Below are positions 8,268 to 15,590 of a stretch of 64,000 nt of DNA, one piece after another. Position 1 is the first letter of the stretch. Each line of letters opens with the position of its first letter. The DNA comes from a candidate division FCPU426 bacterium. GTDB taxonomy: Bacteria > Oederibacteriota > Muellerivitia > Muellerivitales > Muellerivitaceae. The stretch is from contig DAIDGV010000024.1 in NCBI GenBank assembly GCA_027452205.1, positions 156,750 through 220,749 of the forward strand, given 5' to 3'. Below the pieces are notes generated by a model, which ran no database searches, was not told the origin of the DNA, and was given only the letters and a program-made list of their open reading frames with translations. A program made the position numbers and the translations under genes.

Positions 8268-9077
8268 TTATTTCAATTCAGTAAGTTTAATTTTATTTTT
8301 TCTTAAGTACTTTTCCAAAACCTGCCCCGTATTTGAAAACTGCGAATTATTTTTCCAGTAACTTTGATTTATATAATTCAGATAAACCATTTTTGCGGAT
8401 TTTAAGTATTCCATTTTTTTAGTTACATCAAACGCATCCAAGCAAGCGTTGATGTAATTATTTGCAAAAATAGGCCAACCAATCGGGAATAAATCACAGG
8501 AAACCTTAAACTGTTCAACAGCTGCGACCGAGTCCCCCCGGTTGTATTTAAAAAAACCGTCCGCGTTATAAATATCCGCTTTACATAAACGAACACTGCC
8601 ATCAATTAATCGTTGATACTTTGGGTCCGTCAGAAAACCATCTATTTCTTGCTTCGCTTCATCAAATGCACCTGTCAAATTTCCAAAATCAGCGTATGTA
8701 TATGCGAGCATGACCACTGCCGCCTTATACTCAACATCATTTTTTCCAATTACATTGTCTTTGTAATTTGTGAAATCATCTATCGCCATTAAAAAATAAT
8801 TCTTTTTCTTCTCAATATTACTTTCAGTTCTTCCAGCAAGCCTATTAACTTTGCCATCATAAAAATAAAATATCGGCCTATTAATTTGATAGTTATTACT
8901 CCTTAATTTGTCGAAAACCGAAACGATGTCTAATATTTCACTCTTTGATAGATCTTGAGAATTTAACTTTTTAACACATTTAACAAATTGTTCGGAACCA
9001 GTTTGAAAAACTTCCGATTTAACCGAAGAAACATTTATTAAAAAAACGAATATACAAATAAAATTAAAAAATTTCAT
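8268..9077 (-). CDS. AT-rich secreted protein of unknown function
   Basis: 269 residues, unrecognised. The N-terminus (MKFFNFICIFVFLINVSSVKS) is a signal peptide. The rest is soluble, rich in Lys/Asn/Tyr/Phe, with helical alternation and a SVAAVEQFKVSCDLFP stretch that could be a TPR-like repeat. Its start overlaps the stop of the upstream membrane gene by 4 bases (ATGA), so the two are translationally coupled. Base composition (about one third GC by eye) is far below the flanking genes, suggesting recent transfer. It is not a toxin or enzyme family I can name. Confidence 0.7.
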   Translation of the reverse strand: MKFFNFICIFVFLINVSSVKSEVFQTGSEQFVKCVKKLNSQDLSKSEILDIVSVFDKLRSNNYQINRPIFYFYDGKVNRLAGRTESNIEKKKNYFLMAIDDFTNYKDNVIGKNDVEYKAAVVMLAYTYADFGNLTGAFDEAKQEIDGFLTDPKYQRLIDGSVRLCKADIYNADGFFKYNRGDSVAAVEQFKVSCDLFPIGWPIFANNYINACLDAFDVTKKMEYLKSAKMVYLNYINQSYWKNNSQFSNTGQVLEKYLRKNKIKLTELK

Positions 9078-9559
9078 TTCTTCGCACCTTTTGGAATCAC
9101 AATATTCGCATTTGGATCATTTAATGATTTTTCACTACTGGTTGCCGGTTCAGGCTCGGGAAGAGATGGTTTAATTTGATCAGCAACTTTGTTCCACTTG
9201 GCGATTTGCTCACTTAAGAGGTTTGTAAAATACTCTGACCCAATATACAAATTGCAGGAGAAAACTAACGAAACAACAAATATTGCGATCAGCATTTTTC
9301 GATTAGCTTCTTTTTTTAAAAAAGAATCCAAACTAAAAGCAGAAAAAACTGCGAAAAAGGTTATTCCCAATTCCTTCAAATAATCGCTTGTATCACAGAC
9401 AAAGTTATCAATCACAAAATGATTTTTAATTAAAAATAGTAACAACCACACAAATATCAAAAAAATGAAAAACAAAACAAAAAGAAACCAATTTTTTAAA
9501 AACCAATTCCATCCAGGTTTTAAATACCTAAAAAATAAATACCGCCACATATTTTTCAT
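9074..9559 (-). CDS. AT-rich small membrane protein of unknown function
   Basis: 161 residues with three hydrophobic stretches (about 20-45, 65-80 and 90-110), a cluster of aromatic residues at the N-terminus and a soluble Pro/Glu-rich tail (SLPEPEPATSSEKS). No family recognised. It starts only 6 bases after the metH stop on the same strand and overlaps the next gene by ATGA, so it could be read through from metH. Codon use is strongly AT-rich, unlike metH itself. The pair looks like an inserted two-gene unit, with this protein the membrane partner of the secreted one. Confidence 0.68.
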   Translation of the reverse strand: MKNMWRYLFFRYLKPGWNWFLKNWFLFVLFFIFLIFVWLLLFLIKNHFVIDNFVCDTSDYLKELGITFFAVFSAFSLDSFLKKEANRKMLIAIFVVSLVFSCNLYIGSEYFTNLLSEQIAKWNKVADQIKPSLPEPEPATSSEKSLNDPNANIVIPKGAKK

Positions 9560-9565
9560 AGAAAA

Positions 9566-12500
9566 TTATCTCACCGCAAAATACTCAGCATCAGGATGAT
9601 GCAGGATGATCGCGCTGGTCGATTGTTCCGGCACCATCATGTGGGCTTCCGTTAGCGTGATACCAATAGCCTTAGTGGCGTCCAGCAAGCGGAAATACTT
9701 TTCCTGGTCGCTCTGCTCGGGGCAGGCCGGATAACCCGGCGAATAGCGCTTACCCTGGCCGATAGGCAGGCCCCATTCGGCGCGGATACGGCGGTGGATC
9801 CATTCCGCCATGGCTTCGGCGGTCTGCACCGCCAGACCATGCAGGTAATAGGATTCGGTATATTTGTCCTCTTTGTTCAGCTTCTCGATCAATTCCCCGG
9901 CCTTATTACCGATGGTGACTACCTGGAAGGCGACCACGTCTTTTTCGCCCGAGGAAACCGGGCGGAAATGGTCGGACAGGCACAAGTGGCGCCCCACCCG
10001 CTGACGGGGAAACTTGAAGCGTTCCAGTTCTTTCTTGGGGTCGTTGCCGTCATAAATGATCAGGTCATTGCCTTCCGAATTGGCCAGCCAGAAACCATAG
10101 ACTAATTTCGGCTCGAACCAGTTCTTCGCCAATATCTCGTCCTGCATCTTCAACCGCATGGGCTCGAACTGGGTCTTGATGAGGTGCTTATATTCCTCGG
10201 CGTCCTTGCCCTTCACGCCCCAGTTCAACTTATAAAGCTGGGTCAGGTCTAAATAGGGCCACACTTCGCGCAAGGGCACCTTGTTGATGATGGAAGTGCC
10301 GTTAAAGGGGTTCTTCGGGATGAAGGCCGCGGGCTTCACCGTGGGCGGATACTTATCCGGCGTGGCTTCTCCTTCTTCTTGGATGGCGTCAGCGAAGTTG
10401 GTCTCTTTCGCCTTGAGGGCCTCGTCTTTGACCTTATTACGGAATGTTTCCCGCTGGCTCAGGTCCGACAGGGCGTTGAGGATATCCAATCCCTCGAAAG
10501 CATCCTTCGCGTAATAAACGCCCGGCTCGTAGAGCTTTTCATCCACGAAGCTGATGCGGTAACCGTAGCGGCGGTTGATGGCCGCGCCGCCGACGATGAC
10601 AGGGTAATTGAGCCCCATCTTTTCCATTTCTTGCACACAGATGGGCATTTGCTTGGAGGTAACGACCAGCAAGGCCGAAAGGCCGATGGCATCCGCTTTC
10701 ACTTCTTGCGCCTTGGCGATGATGGTCGAGACCGGCACCTGTTTGCCCAGGTCATAAACGGTGTAACCGTTGTTGGACAGGATGGTACGCACCAGGTTCT
10801 TGCCGATGTCATGCACATCGCCATAAACGGTGGCGAGAACGACGGTGCCCTTGGTGGTGGAGGCATTCTTGTCGAGGAACTGTTCCACATAGGCCACCGC
10901 GCGCTTCATGACCTCCGCGGATTGAAGCACGAAAGGAAGGATGAGCTCGCCCGAGCCGAACTTGTCGCCGACTTCTTTCATGGCGGGCAGAAGAACGGTG
11001 TTCAAGGCTTCCACCGCGGTCTTTTCCTTGAGCACTTCGGCCAAGTTCTCTTCGATCTTGTCCGGCTTGCGGTTGACGATCTTCCAATGCACCTTTTGGG
11101 CCGGGGTCATGCCCTCGGTGGGATCAACCTTGGTTTGTTCCTCCACTGGGCCCTTGCCGGCGAAATGCTGGATGAAATGCGCCAAGGCTTGCGGGTCTTT
11201 GTTGAAGACCAGGTCGTCGGCCAGTTTGCGTTCGTCTTCGGGGATGCTGGAATAAGGCTTGATGTCCGCCGGGTTCAGGATGGCCATATCGAGGCCAGCG
11301 TGCACGCAGTGATACAAGAAGACGGAGTTGAGCACTTCACGGGCCTGCTTGGATAAGCCGAAAGAAACGTTCGACAGGCCCAGGATAGTGCGAACCCCCG
11401 GGATCTCTTTCTTGATCGCCCGGATGCCTTCCATGGTCTCGACGGCGGAATTAAGGAACTCCGCCTCGCCAGTGGCGAGCGTAAAGGTCAGCGCGTCAAA
11501 GACCAGGTCTTCAGCGGGAATGCCGTATTCTTTCGTGACGATCTCGGTGATCTTCTTGGCCACTTCCAGCTTACGGGCGGCGGTCTTCGCCATGCCCTTT
11601 TCGGCGGGTTTGGACTTGTCGTAATAAACGTCGTCGATGGTCAGCGCCACCAGGGTGGAACCATACTTCTTGGCCAGGGGGCAGATCTTGGTAATGCGCT
11701 CCCCTTTGCCTTCCAGGTTGATGGAATTGATCATGGCCCGGCCCGGATAGATCTTGAGGGCCGCTTCGATGACTTCGGATTCGGTCGAGTCCACCATCAG
11801 GGGCGTATCCACGCCCAGGGCCATCTTCTTGACCACTTTCATCATCTGGTCTTTTTCATCCACGCGCTCGGTCAAGGCCACGCAAAGGTCCAACACGTGG
11901 GCGCCGCCTTCGGCTTGGCCCCGGCCCACCGTGACCATGCCTTCATAGTCGTCGGCGAGGAGCAGTTGCTTGATCTTGCGCGAACCTTGGGAATTGACCC
12001 GTTCGCCCACGATAAGGGGCTTGGGGTCTTGGTCCATCGAAACGGCTTTGATCATGGAAGAGACGTTGCAAATATGAGTTACGTCACGTTTCTTGGGTTT
12101 TTGTTTGCCGATGGCCTCGACCACTTGGCGTAAATGCTCATGGGTGGTGCCGCAACAGCCGCCGACCACGTTGACGCCGAACTCTTCGACGAATTCTTTG
12201 AGGGCTTTGGCCAAAGCCGCCGGTTCCAACGGATAGACCGCTTGACCGCCGCGATTTTCGGGTAACCCCGCGTTGGGGATGGTGGAAATGGGTATCTCGG
12301 AATATTGGGACAGGTAACGCACCGGGTCCTTCATTTCTTTGGGGCCGGTGGAGCAGTTCATGCCGATAACGTCGATAGGCAAACGGGAGAAAGTAGAGAG
12401 AACGGAGCTGATGTCCGTGCCGAGCAGCATACGGCCTGTGGTATCGAGCGTGGTTTGGGCCATGAGACCGACCGGGGATTTCTTTTCCGTACGGGCCCGG

Positions 12501-13039
12501 TGGCAGCCGAACACCGCCGCGCGCATTTCCAAAATGTCCTGGCTGGTTTCGACAAGTAGGGCATCCACGCCAGCGTCGATCATGATGCAGGCCTGTTCGT
12601 AATAGATGGCTTCCAGTTCATCGGGGGTGATCTTTCCCAGGTCCGGGTCTTCGGAGGCGGGCAACATACCCGTCGGGCCCATGGAGCCGACCACGAAACG
12701 TGGATGGTCGGGAGTGGAATACTTGTCGGCCAATTCGCGGGCCAGTTTGACCGCGGCAGTGTTGATCTGAACGATCTGATCGCCCAGGCCGTATTCTTCC
12801 AGCTTCAAGCGATTGGAACCGAAGGTATCGGTCTCAAGGCAGTCGACACCGACCTTGAGGAAACCTTCATGGATCTCGCGCACCACTTCGGGTTTGGTAA
12901 TGACCAAATAATCGTTCAAACCTTCTTTGCCGCCAAAATCTTCTTTGGTCAGGTTATAGGTCTGAAGATTGGTGCCCATGGCACCGTCAAAAATGAGCAC
13001 TTTTTCTTTTAAAGCGTCTAAAAAGAGTGGTCGAGACAA
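9566..13039 (-). CDS. metH: cobalamin-dependent methionine synthase
   Basis: Converts homocysteine plus 5-methyl-tetrahydrofolate to methionine. Four domains are in canonical order. The homocysteine/zinc module (about 1-325) has IGMNCSTGP and the GGCCGTT cysteines. The pterin-binding module (about 340-610) has ERVNSQGSRK. The B12 module (about 645-880) has the cobalt-ligating DVHDIGKNL, then GLSALLVVT and VIVGGAA. The reactivation/AdoMet module is about 925-1157. I prefer the TTG at 13039: AGGGGG lies 9 bases upstream and the product then starts SRPLFLDALKEK like relatives. An ATG at 13093 would add 18 residues without a ribosome site. There is no room upstream for a B12 riboswitch (the divergent gene starts at 13181). 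Confidence 0.97.
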   Translation of the reverse strand: MSRPLFLDALKEKVLIFDGAMGTNLQTYNLTKEDFGGKEGLNDYLVITKPEVVREIHEGFLKVGVDCLETDTFGSNRLKLEEYGLGDQIVQINTAAVKLARELADKYSTPDHPRFVVGSMGPTGMLPASEDPDLGKITPDELEAIYYEQACIMIDAGVDALLVETSQDILEMRAAVFGCHRARTEKKSPVGLMAQTTLDTTGRMLLGTDISSVLSTFSRLPIDVIGMNCSTGPKEMKDPVRYLSQYSEIPISTIPNAGLPENRGGQAVYPLEPAALAKALKEFVEEFGVNVVGGCCGTTHEHLRQVVEAIGKQKPKKRDVTHICNVSSMIKAVSMDQDPKPLIVGERVNSQGSRKIKQLLLADDYEGMVTVGRGQAEGGAHVLDLCVALTERVDEKDQMMKVVKKMALGVDTPLMVDSTESEVIEAALKIYPGRAMINSINLEGKGERITKICPLAKKYGSTLVALTIDDVYYDKSKPAEKGMAKTAARKLEVAKKITEIVTKEYGIPAEDLVFDALTFTLATGEAEFLNSAVETMEGIRAIKKEIPGVRTILGLSNVSFGLSKQAREVLNSVFLYHCVHAGLDMAILNPADIKPYSSIPEDERKLADDLVFNKDPQALAHFIQHFAGKGPVEEQTKVDPTEGMTPAQKVHWKIVNRKPDKIEENLAEVLKEKTAVEALNTVLLPAMKEVGDKFGSGELILPFVLQSAEVMKRAVAYVEQFLDKNASTTKGTVVLATVYGDVHDIGKNLVRTILSNNGYTVYDLGKQVPVSTIIAKAQEVKADAIGLSALLVVTSKQMPICVQEMEKMGLNYPVIVGGAAINRRYGYRISFVDEKLYEPGVYYAKDAFEGLDILNALSDLSQRETFRNKVKDEALKAKETNFADAIQEEGEATPDKYPPTVKPAAFIPKNPFNGTSIINKVPLREVWPYLDLTQLYKLNWGVKGKDAEEYKHLIKTQFEPMRLKMQDEILAKNWFEPKLVYGFWLANSEGNDLIIYDGNDPKKELERFKFPRQRVGRHLCLSDHFRPVSSGEKDVVAFQVVTIGNKAGELIEKLNKEDKYTESYYLHGLAVQTAEAMAEWIHRRIRAEWGLPIGQGKRYSPGYPACPEQSDQEKYFRLLDATKAIGITLTEAHMMVPEQSTSAIILHHPDAEYFAVR

Positions 13040-13180
13040 GTGGTTTTCCCCCTGGTTGTAAAAGGCGGTCATTTTAACAGGCAGCCCTTTCATATATAAG
13101 GGTTAAGAACCTTAAAATGGTTGGCCTGCCCGGCGACCGGGCCAATAATAGGGCTCATTTCAAATAAAGAAAGGCTTCCC

Positions 13181-13513
13181 ATGTGGACCATCATCCTGCT
13201 GCTGATCTCCAATATCTTCATGACCTTCGCCTGGTATGGTCATTTGAAGTACAAGACCTCCCCGCTTTGGATCGTCATCCTGGCCAGTTGGGGTATCGCC
13301 TTCTTCGAGTACTGCTTCCAGGTGCCCGCGAACCGCATTGGCAGTTATGAGTTCTCCACCGCCCAGCTCAAGGTGATCCAGGAGATCATCACCCTGACGG
13401 TCTTCTGCGGCTTTTCGGTGCTTTATCTGAGGGAAGATCTGAAATGGAACTACCTGGTGGGATTCTTTTTCATCGTCGTCGCCGCCTTCTTCATCTTCAA
13501 GAAATGGGCGTGA
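13181..13513 (+). CDS. DUF486 family small membrane protein (DMT-like)
   Basis: 110 residues starting at the ATG at 13181 (AAAGG upstream), with four membrane spans. The phrase FFEYCFQVPANRIG and the C-terminal LVGFFFIVVAAFFIFKKW match DUF486, a small drug/metabolite-transporter-like family without assigned substrate. It overlaps or abuts the next membrane gene, suggesting one transcript, and is divergent from metH. Confidence 0.88.
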   Translation: MWTIILLLISNIFMTFAWYGHLKYKTSPLWIVILASWGIAFFEYCFQVPANRIGSYEFSTAQLKVIQEIITLTVFCGFSVLYLREDLKWNYLVGFFFIVVAAFFIFKKWA

Positions 13514-13515
13514 TC

Positions 13516-14115
13516 ATGGACCAACTTCTCTCAACATTTCATTTGCACATCGGTTTGTTCCTTTCTACGTTTGCGCTGATCTTTGTCGCCGAATTACCGG
13601 ACAAAACCGCGCTAGCCGCCATGATCCTGGCCAGCCGCCACCACGCTTTCGGGGTTTTCATCGGCTGTGCTGCCGCTTTTCTCATTCAAAATATCGTAGC
13701 CGTGCTTTTCGGAAGTATTTTTGGATTGCTTCCACCCCATATCGTTCATATGGCTTCAGGACTTTTATTCCTTTTATTCGCTGGTTTAATGTGGTTTCGG
13801 AAAGAAGAAGGAAAAGAAAAAATCGAGGACCATTCAAAAACCTTTTGGCAAACCGCCACAAAAGCCTTTTTGGTCATTTTCATCGCCGAATGGGGTGACC
13901 TGACCCAATTGGCCGCCGCCACCCTAGTGGCGAAAACACAGGAGCCTTGGACCATTTTTATTTCGGCGACCTCGGCACTATGGTGCACGTCGGCACTGGC
14001 GGTCATAGTGGGAAATCACGCGCAAAAGAAGATCAACGCGGCTTTATTACAAAAGATCGCGGCGATATTATTTGCGGCGGTAGGGATGCTGCTTTTAAGT
14101 GGTTTTTGGGATTAA
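13516..14115 (+). CDS. UPF0016/GDT1 (TMEM165-like) cation exchanger
   Basis: 199 residues with six spans in two homologous halves. The family hallmark E-x-x-D-K-T is seen as AELPDKTALAAM in the first half and AEWGDLTQLAAA in the second, where the usual K/R is Leu. Bacterial relatives export Mn2+, and eukaryotic GDT1/TMEM165 moves Ca2+/Mn2+ against protons; by analogy this is a manganese or calcium exporter. Start taken at the ATG at 13516, just after the DUF486 stop at 13513; ATG at 13504 in the same frame is an alternative. Confidence 0.88.
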   Translation: MDQLLSTFHLHIGLFLSTFALIFVAELPDKTALAAMILASRHHAFGVFIGCAAAFLIQNIVAVLFGSIFGLLPPHIVHMASGLLFLLFAGLMWFRKEEGKEKIEDHSKTFWQTATKAFLVIFIAEWGDLTQLAAATLVAKTQEPWTIFISATSALWCTSALAVIVGNHAQKKINAALLQKIAAILFAAVGMLLLSGFWD

Positions 14116-14142
14116 AAGCCCACTTTATCTGCCTCATTTAAC

Positions 14143-14172
14143 TTGCGATGAATTTAGGATTTTATGTAATAT
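14143..14172 (+). promoter_or_regulatory. candidate sigma70-type promoter for tRNA-Arg / tadA
   Basis: TTGCGA (14143-14148), 18-base spacer, TAATAT (14167-14172), about 36 bases before the tRNA. A CCCCTC/GAGGGG hairpin (14174-14179 / 14195-14200) lies in the leader. Matched by eye only. Confidence 0.4.
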
Positions 14173-14208
14173 ACCCCTCCTTTCTTGAGGCTTTGAGGGG
14201 GAATTTCC

Positions 14209-14285
14209 GCGCCTGTAGCTCAACTGGATAGAGTATCTGACTACGGATCAGAGGGTTGAAGGTTCAAATCCTTCCAGGCGCACCA
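14209..14285 (+). tRNA. tRNA-Arg (ACG), CCA encoded
   Basis: A full cloverleaf: acceptor GCGCCTG / CAGGCGC, D-arm GCTC, anticodon stem TCTGA/TCAGA with loop CTACGGA (anticodon ACG at 14243-14245), T-loop TTCAAAT, discriminator A, encoded CCA. A34 of this tRNA is the classical substrate of TadA, whose gene follows 106 bases downstream. Confidence 0.97.
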
Positions 14286-14391
14286 TTTTTTCTGTGACCT
14301 ATTCGGCCCTGTGCCGAATAATGAACAAAGAGAATGGTACTGTGCCGATATCGGTGAAAGTTTTTATGGAGATCGGTACGCACCACTTTCT

Positions 14392-14853
14392 ATGACCCAT
14401 TCCCACGACAAGTTCATGCGAGAAGCTTTGAAAGAAGCGGCGAAAGCTTCGCTCAAAGGTGAAGTCCCCGTCGGTGCAGTGGTCGTCAAAGACGGTAAGG
14501 TCATTGGCCGCGGTCATAACCTGACCGAAAGTAAGCAAAGCGCCCTGACCCACGCGGAACTGATGGCGATCGCTAAAGCCGCGAAAAAGCTGAAAAGTTG
14601 GCGGTTGAACGATTGTGATTTATACGTGACCTTGGAGCCCTGCACGATGTGCGGCGGCGCCATTGTGTTATCAAGGATCCGGAACCTGGTCTACGGGACC
14701 ACGGACCCCAAAGCAGGGGCGGTACACAGTACGGCCCGCGTGATGGAAAACCCGAAGCTGAACCACAGAGTGACTGTGACCAGCGGCATATTAAAAGAAG
14801 AATGTTCGAAAGTTTTGACCGACTTCTTCAAGGAAGTCCGGCGAAAGAAGTAG
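14392..14853 (+). CDS. tadA: tRNA-specific adenosine(34) deaminase
   Basis: 153 residues from the ATG at 14392. It is a cytidine-deaminase-fold enzyme converting A34 to inosine in tRNA-Arg(ACG). The zinc site is complete: H54 and proton-shuttling E56 (HAE), then C84 and C87 (PCTMC). The substrate-binding phrases VPVGAVVVKDG and YGTTDPKAGA are present. The ribosome site is weak and upstream in-frame extension is possible but not family-like. The gene is sandwiched between tRNA-Arg(ACG), its substrate, and tRNA-Ala(CGC), probably in one transcript that ends at the terminator at 14945. Confidence 0.95.
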   Translation: MTHSHDKFMREALKEAAKASLKGEVPVGAVVVKDGKVIGRGHNLTESKQSALTHAELMAIAKAAKKLKSWRLNDCDLYVTLEPCTMCGGAIVLSRIRNLVYGTTDPKAGAVHSTARVMENPKLNHRVTVTSGILKEECSKVLTDFFKEVRRKK

Positions 14854-14860
14854 GTTATGT

Positions 14861-14936
14861 GGGGACGTAGCTCAGTTGGGAGAGCGTCTCGTTCGCAACG
14901 AGAAGGTCGGCGGTTCGATCCCGCTCGTCTCCACCA
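14861..14936 (+). tRNA. tRNA-Ala (CGC), CCA encoded
   Basis: Acceptor GGGGACG / CGTCTCC, D-arm GCTC-AGTTGGGA-GAGC, anticodon stem TCTCG/CGAGA with loop TTCGCAA (anticodon CGC at 14894-14896), T-loop TTCGATC, discriminator A, encoded CCA. It starts 7 bases after the tadA stop. Confidence 0.96.
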
Positions 14937-14944
14937 TATTTAGC

Positions 14945-14973
14945 GGCTCGCGCCCAGCGAGCCTTTGTTTTTT
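14945..14973 (+). terminator. intrinsic terminator after tRNA-Ala
   Basis: GGCTCGC / GCGAGCC stem (14945-14951 / 14957-14963), loop GCCCA, then TTTGTTTTTT. Confidence 0.9.
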
Positions 14974-14976
14974 AGT

Positions 14977-14997
14977 GGAGAGATGGCCGGTCGGTCG
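14977..14997 (+). pseudogene. 5' fragment of a tRNA-Ser duplicate
   Basis: GGAGAGATGGCCG-GT-CGGTCG matches the first 21 bases of the intact tRNA-Ser at 15093 at 19 of 21 positions (AG replaced by GT), then the match stops. It covers the acceptor 5' strand and part of the D-arm only, so it cannot be functional. It could be a relic of duplication or of an element that used the tRNA as a target. Confidence 0.6.
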
Positions 14998-15012
14998 CCG
15001 CCCCAAAGGGCG

Positions 15013-15055
15013 GAACGAAAGACCCCATCAAGAACTGATAGGTTTTCTTTCGTTC
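15013..15055. repeat. 10-bp perfect inverted repeat between tRNA-Ser fragment and tRNA-Ser
   Basis: GAACGAAAGA (15013-15022) and TCTTTCGTTC (15046-15055) are perfectly complementary with a 23-base interior. Immediately before it, CCGCCC-CAAA-GGGCGG (14998-15013) forms a second hairpin. No T-run follows, so it is not a clear terminator. Confidence 0.55.
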
Positions 15056-15092
15056 AGGCGCACGCCGAACGGATCAAGATCAGCGGACAGCG

Positions 15093-15183
15093 GGAGAGAT
15101 GGCCGAGCGGTCGAAGGCGCACGCCTGGAAAGCGTGTAGGCTCCAAAAGGGTCTCAAGGGTTCGAATCCCTTTCTCTCCGCCA
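15093..15183 (+). tRNA. tRNA-Ser (GGA), long variable arm, CCA encoded
   Basis: Acceptor GGAGAGA / TCTCTCC, anticodon loop CTGGAAA (GGA), extended variable arm typical of class II tRNAs, T-loop TTCGAAT, discriminator G, encoded CCA. About 91 nt. A partial copy of its 5' end lies 116 bases upstream. Confidence 0.96.
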
Positions 15184-15340
15184 TTTTGTCGATATCAAAA
15201 CTTATATGAAAAAAATGACATGGCCAGTTTTCATATTTGATCCAGAACGGTAACTGGCCGCCATTTATTCGCTTTTTCCTGATTTCCCCTCTTTCACGAA
15301 CATGGAAAAGGCTTCTATTTTTCGATTAAGATGGTTCTCC

Positions 15341-15460
15341 GCTTTGGCGTGAGGGTCGGGTCCTATACGACGGATCGGCCCCAACTCCGCTAGGTCCGGA
15401 AGGAAGCAACGGTCAGGTTGTATTCGGGTGTTGTAGGTCGCCTGGCCCTCACGGCAAAGC
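15341..15460 (+). ncRNA. ffs: signal recognition particle RNA (4.5S-type)
   Basis: The apical domain has the invariant AGGTCCGGAAGGAAGCAA with the GGAA tetraloop and asymmetric internal loop bound by Ffh. The closing helix is nearly perfect: GCTTTGGCGTGAGGG (15341-15355) against CCCTCACGGCAAAGC (15446-15460). Small bacterial form without an Alu domain. It pairs with Ffh for co-translational targeting. It sits just ahead of dnaX, as in several bacteria. The outermost base pairs may belong to flanking transcript. Confidence 0.93.
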
Positions 15461-15464
15461 GAAA

Positions 15465-15486
15465 CGCCCCTTTATGTAAAGGGGCG
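15465..15486 (+). terminator. hairpin after SRP RNA
   Basis: CGCCCCTTT / AAAGGGGCG (15465-15473 / 15478-15486) with an ATGT loop. The following sequence is AATTCTAAATTTT rather than a clean T-run, so termination efficiency is uncertain. Confidence 0.6.
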
Positions 15487-15584
15487 AATTCTAAATTTTG
15501 AATTCTTAATGATGAATTATGGAAGTTCCCGCTTTTCGGGAACCACATGAATTTATAATTTAAAATTCATAATTCAAAATTGGA
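15487..15584. repeat. AT-rich palindromic element before dnaX
   Basis: AT-rich arms built from AATTTTGAATT / AATTCAAAATT units flank a small GC hairpin (GTTCCCG / CGGGAAC, 15525-15531 / 15537-15543). The right end reads AAAATTCATAATTCAAAATT and then GGAG, which is the dnaX ribosome site. A related element with the same right end lies before recR (19438-19527). Composition is strikingly unlike the flanking genes. Confidence 0.6.
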
Positions 15585-15590
15585 GTTTAA

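Noticed and set aside
10379-11356. 325-codon plus-strand frame inside metH
   Set aside because: metH on the other strand is complete with all four domains; this frame has no ribosome site or recognisable fold.
13040-13180. Possible cobalamin riboswitch upstream of metH
   Set aside because: Only ~140 bases separate the divergent starts and no B12-box-like sequence is seen.
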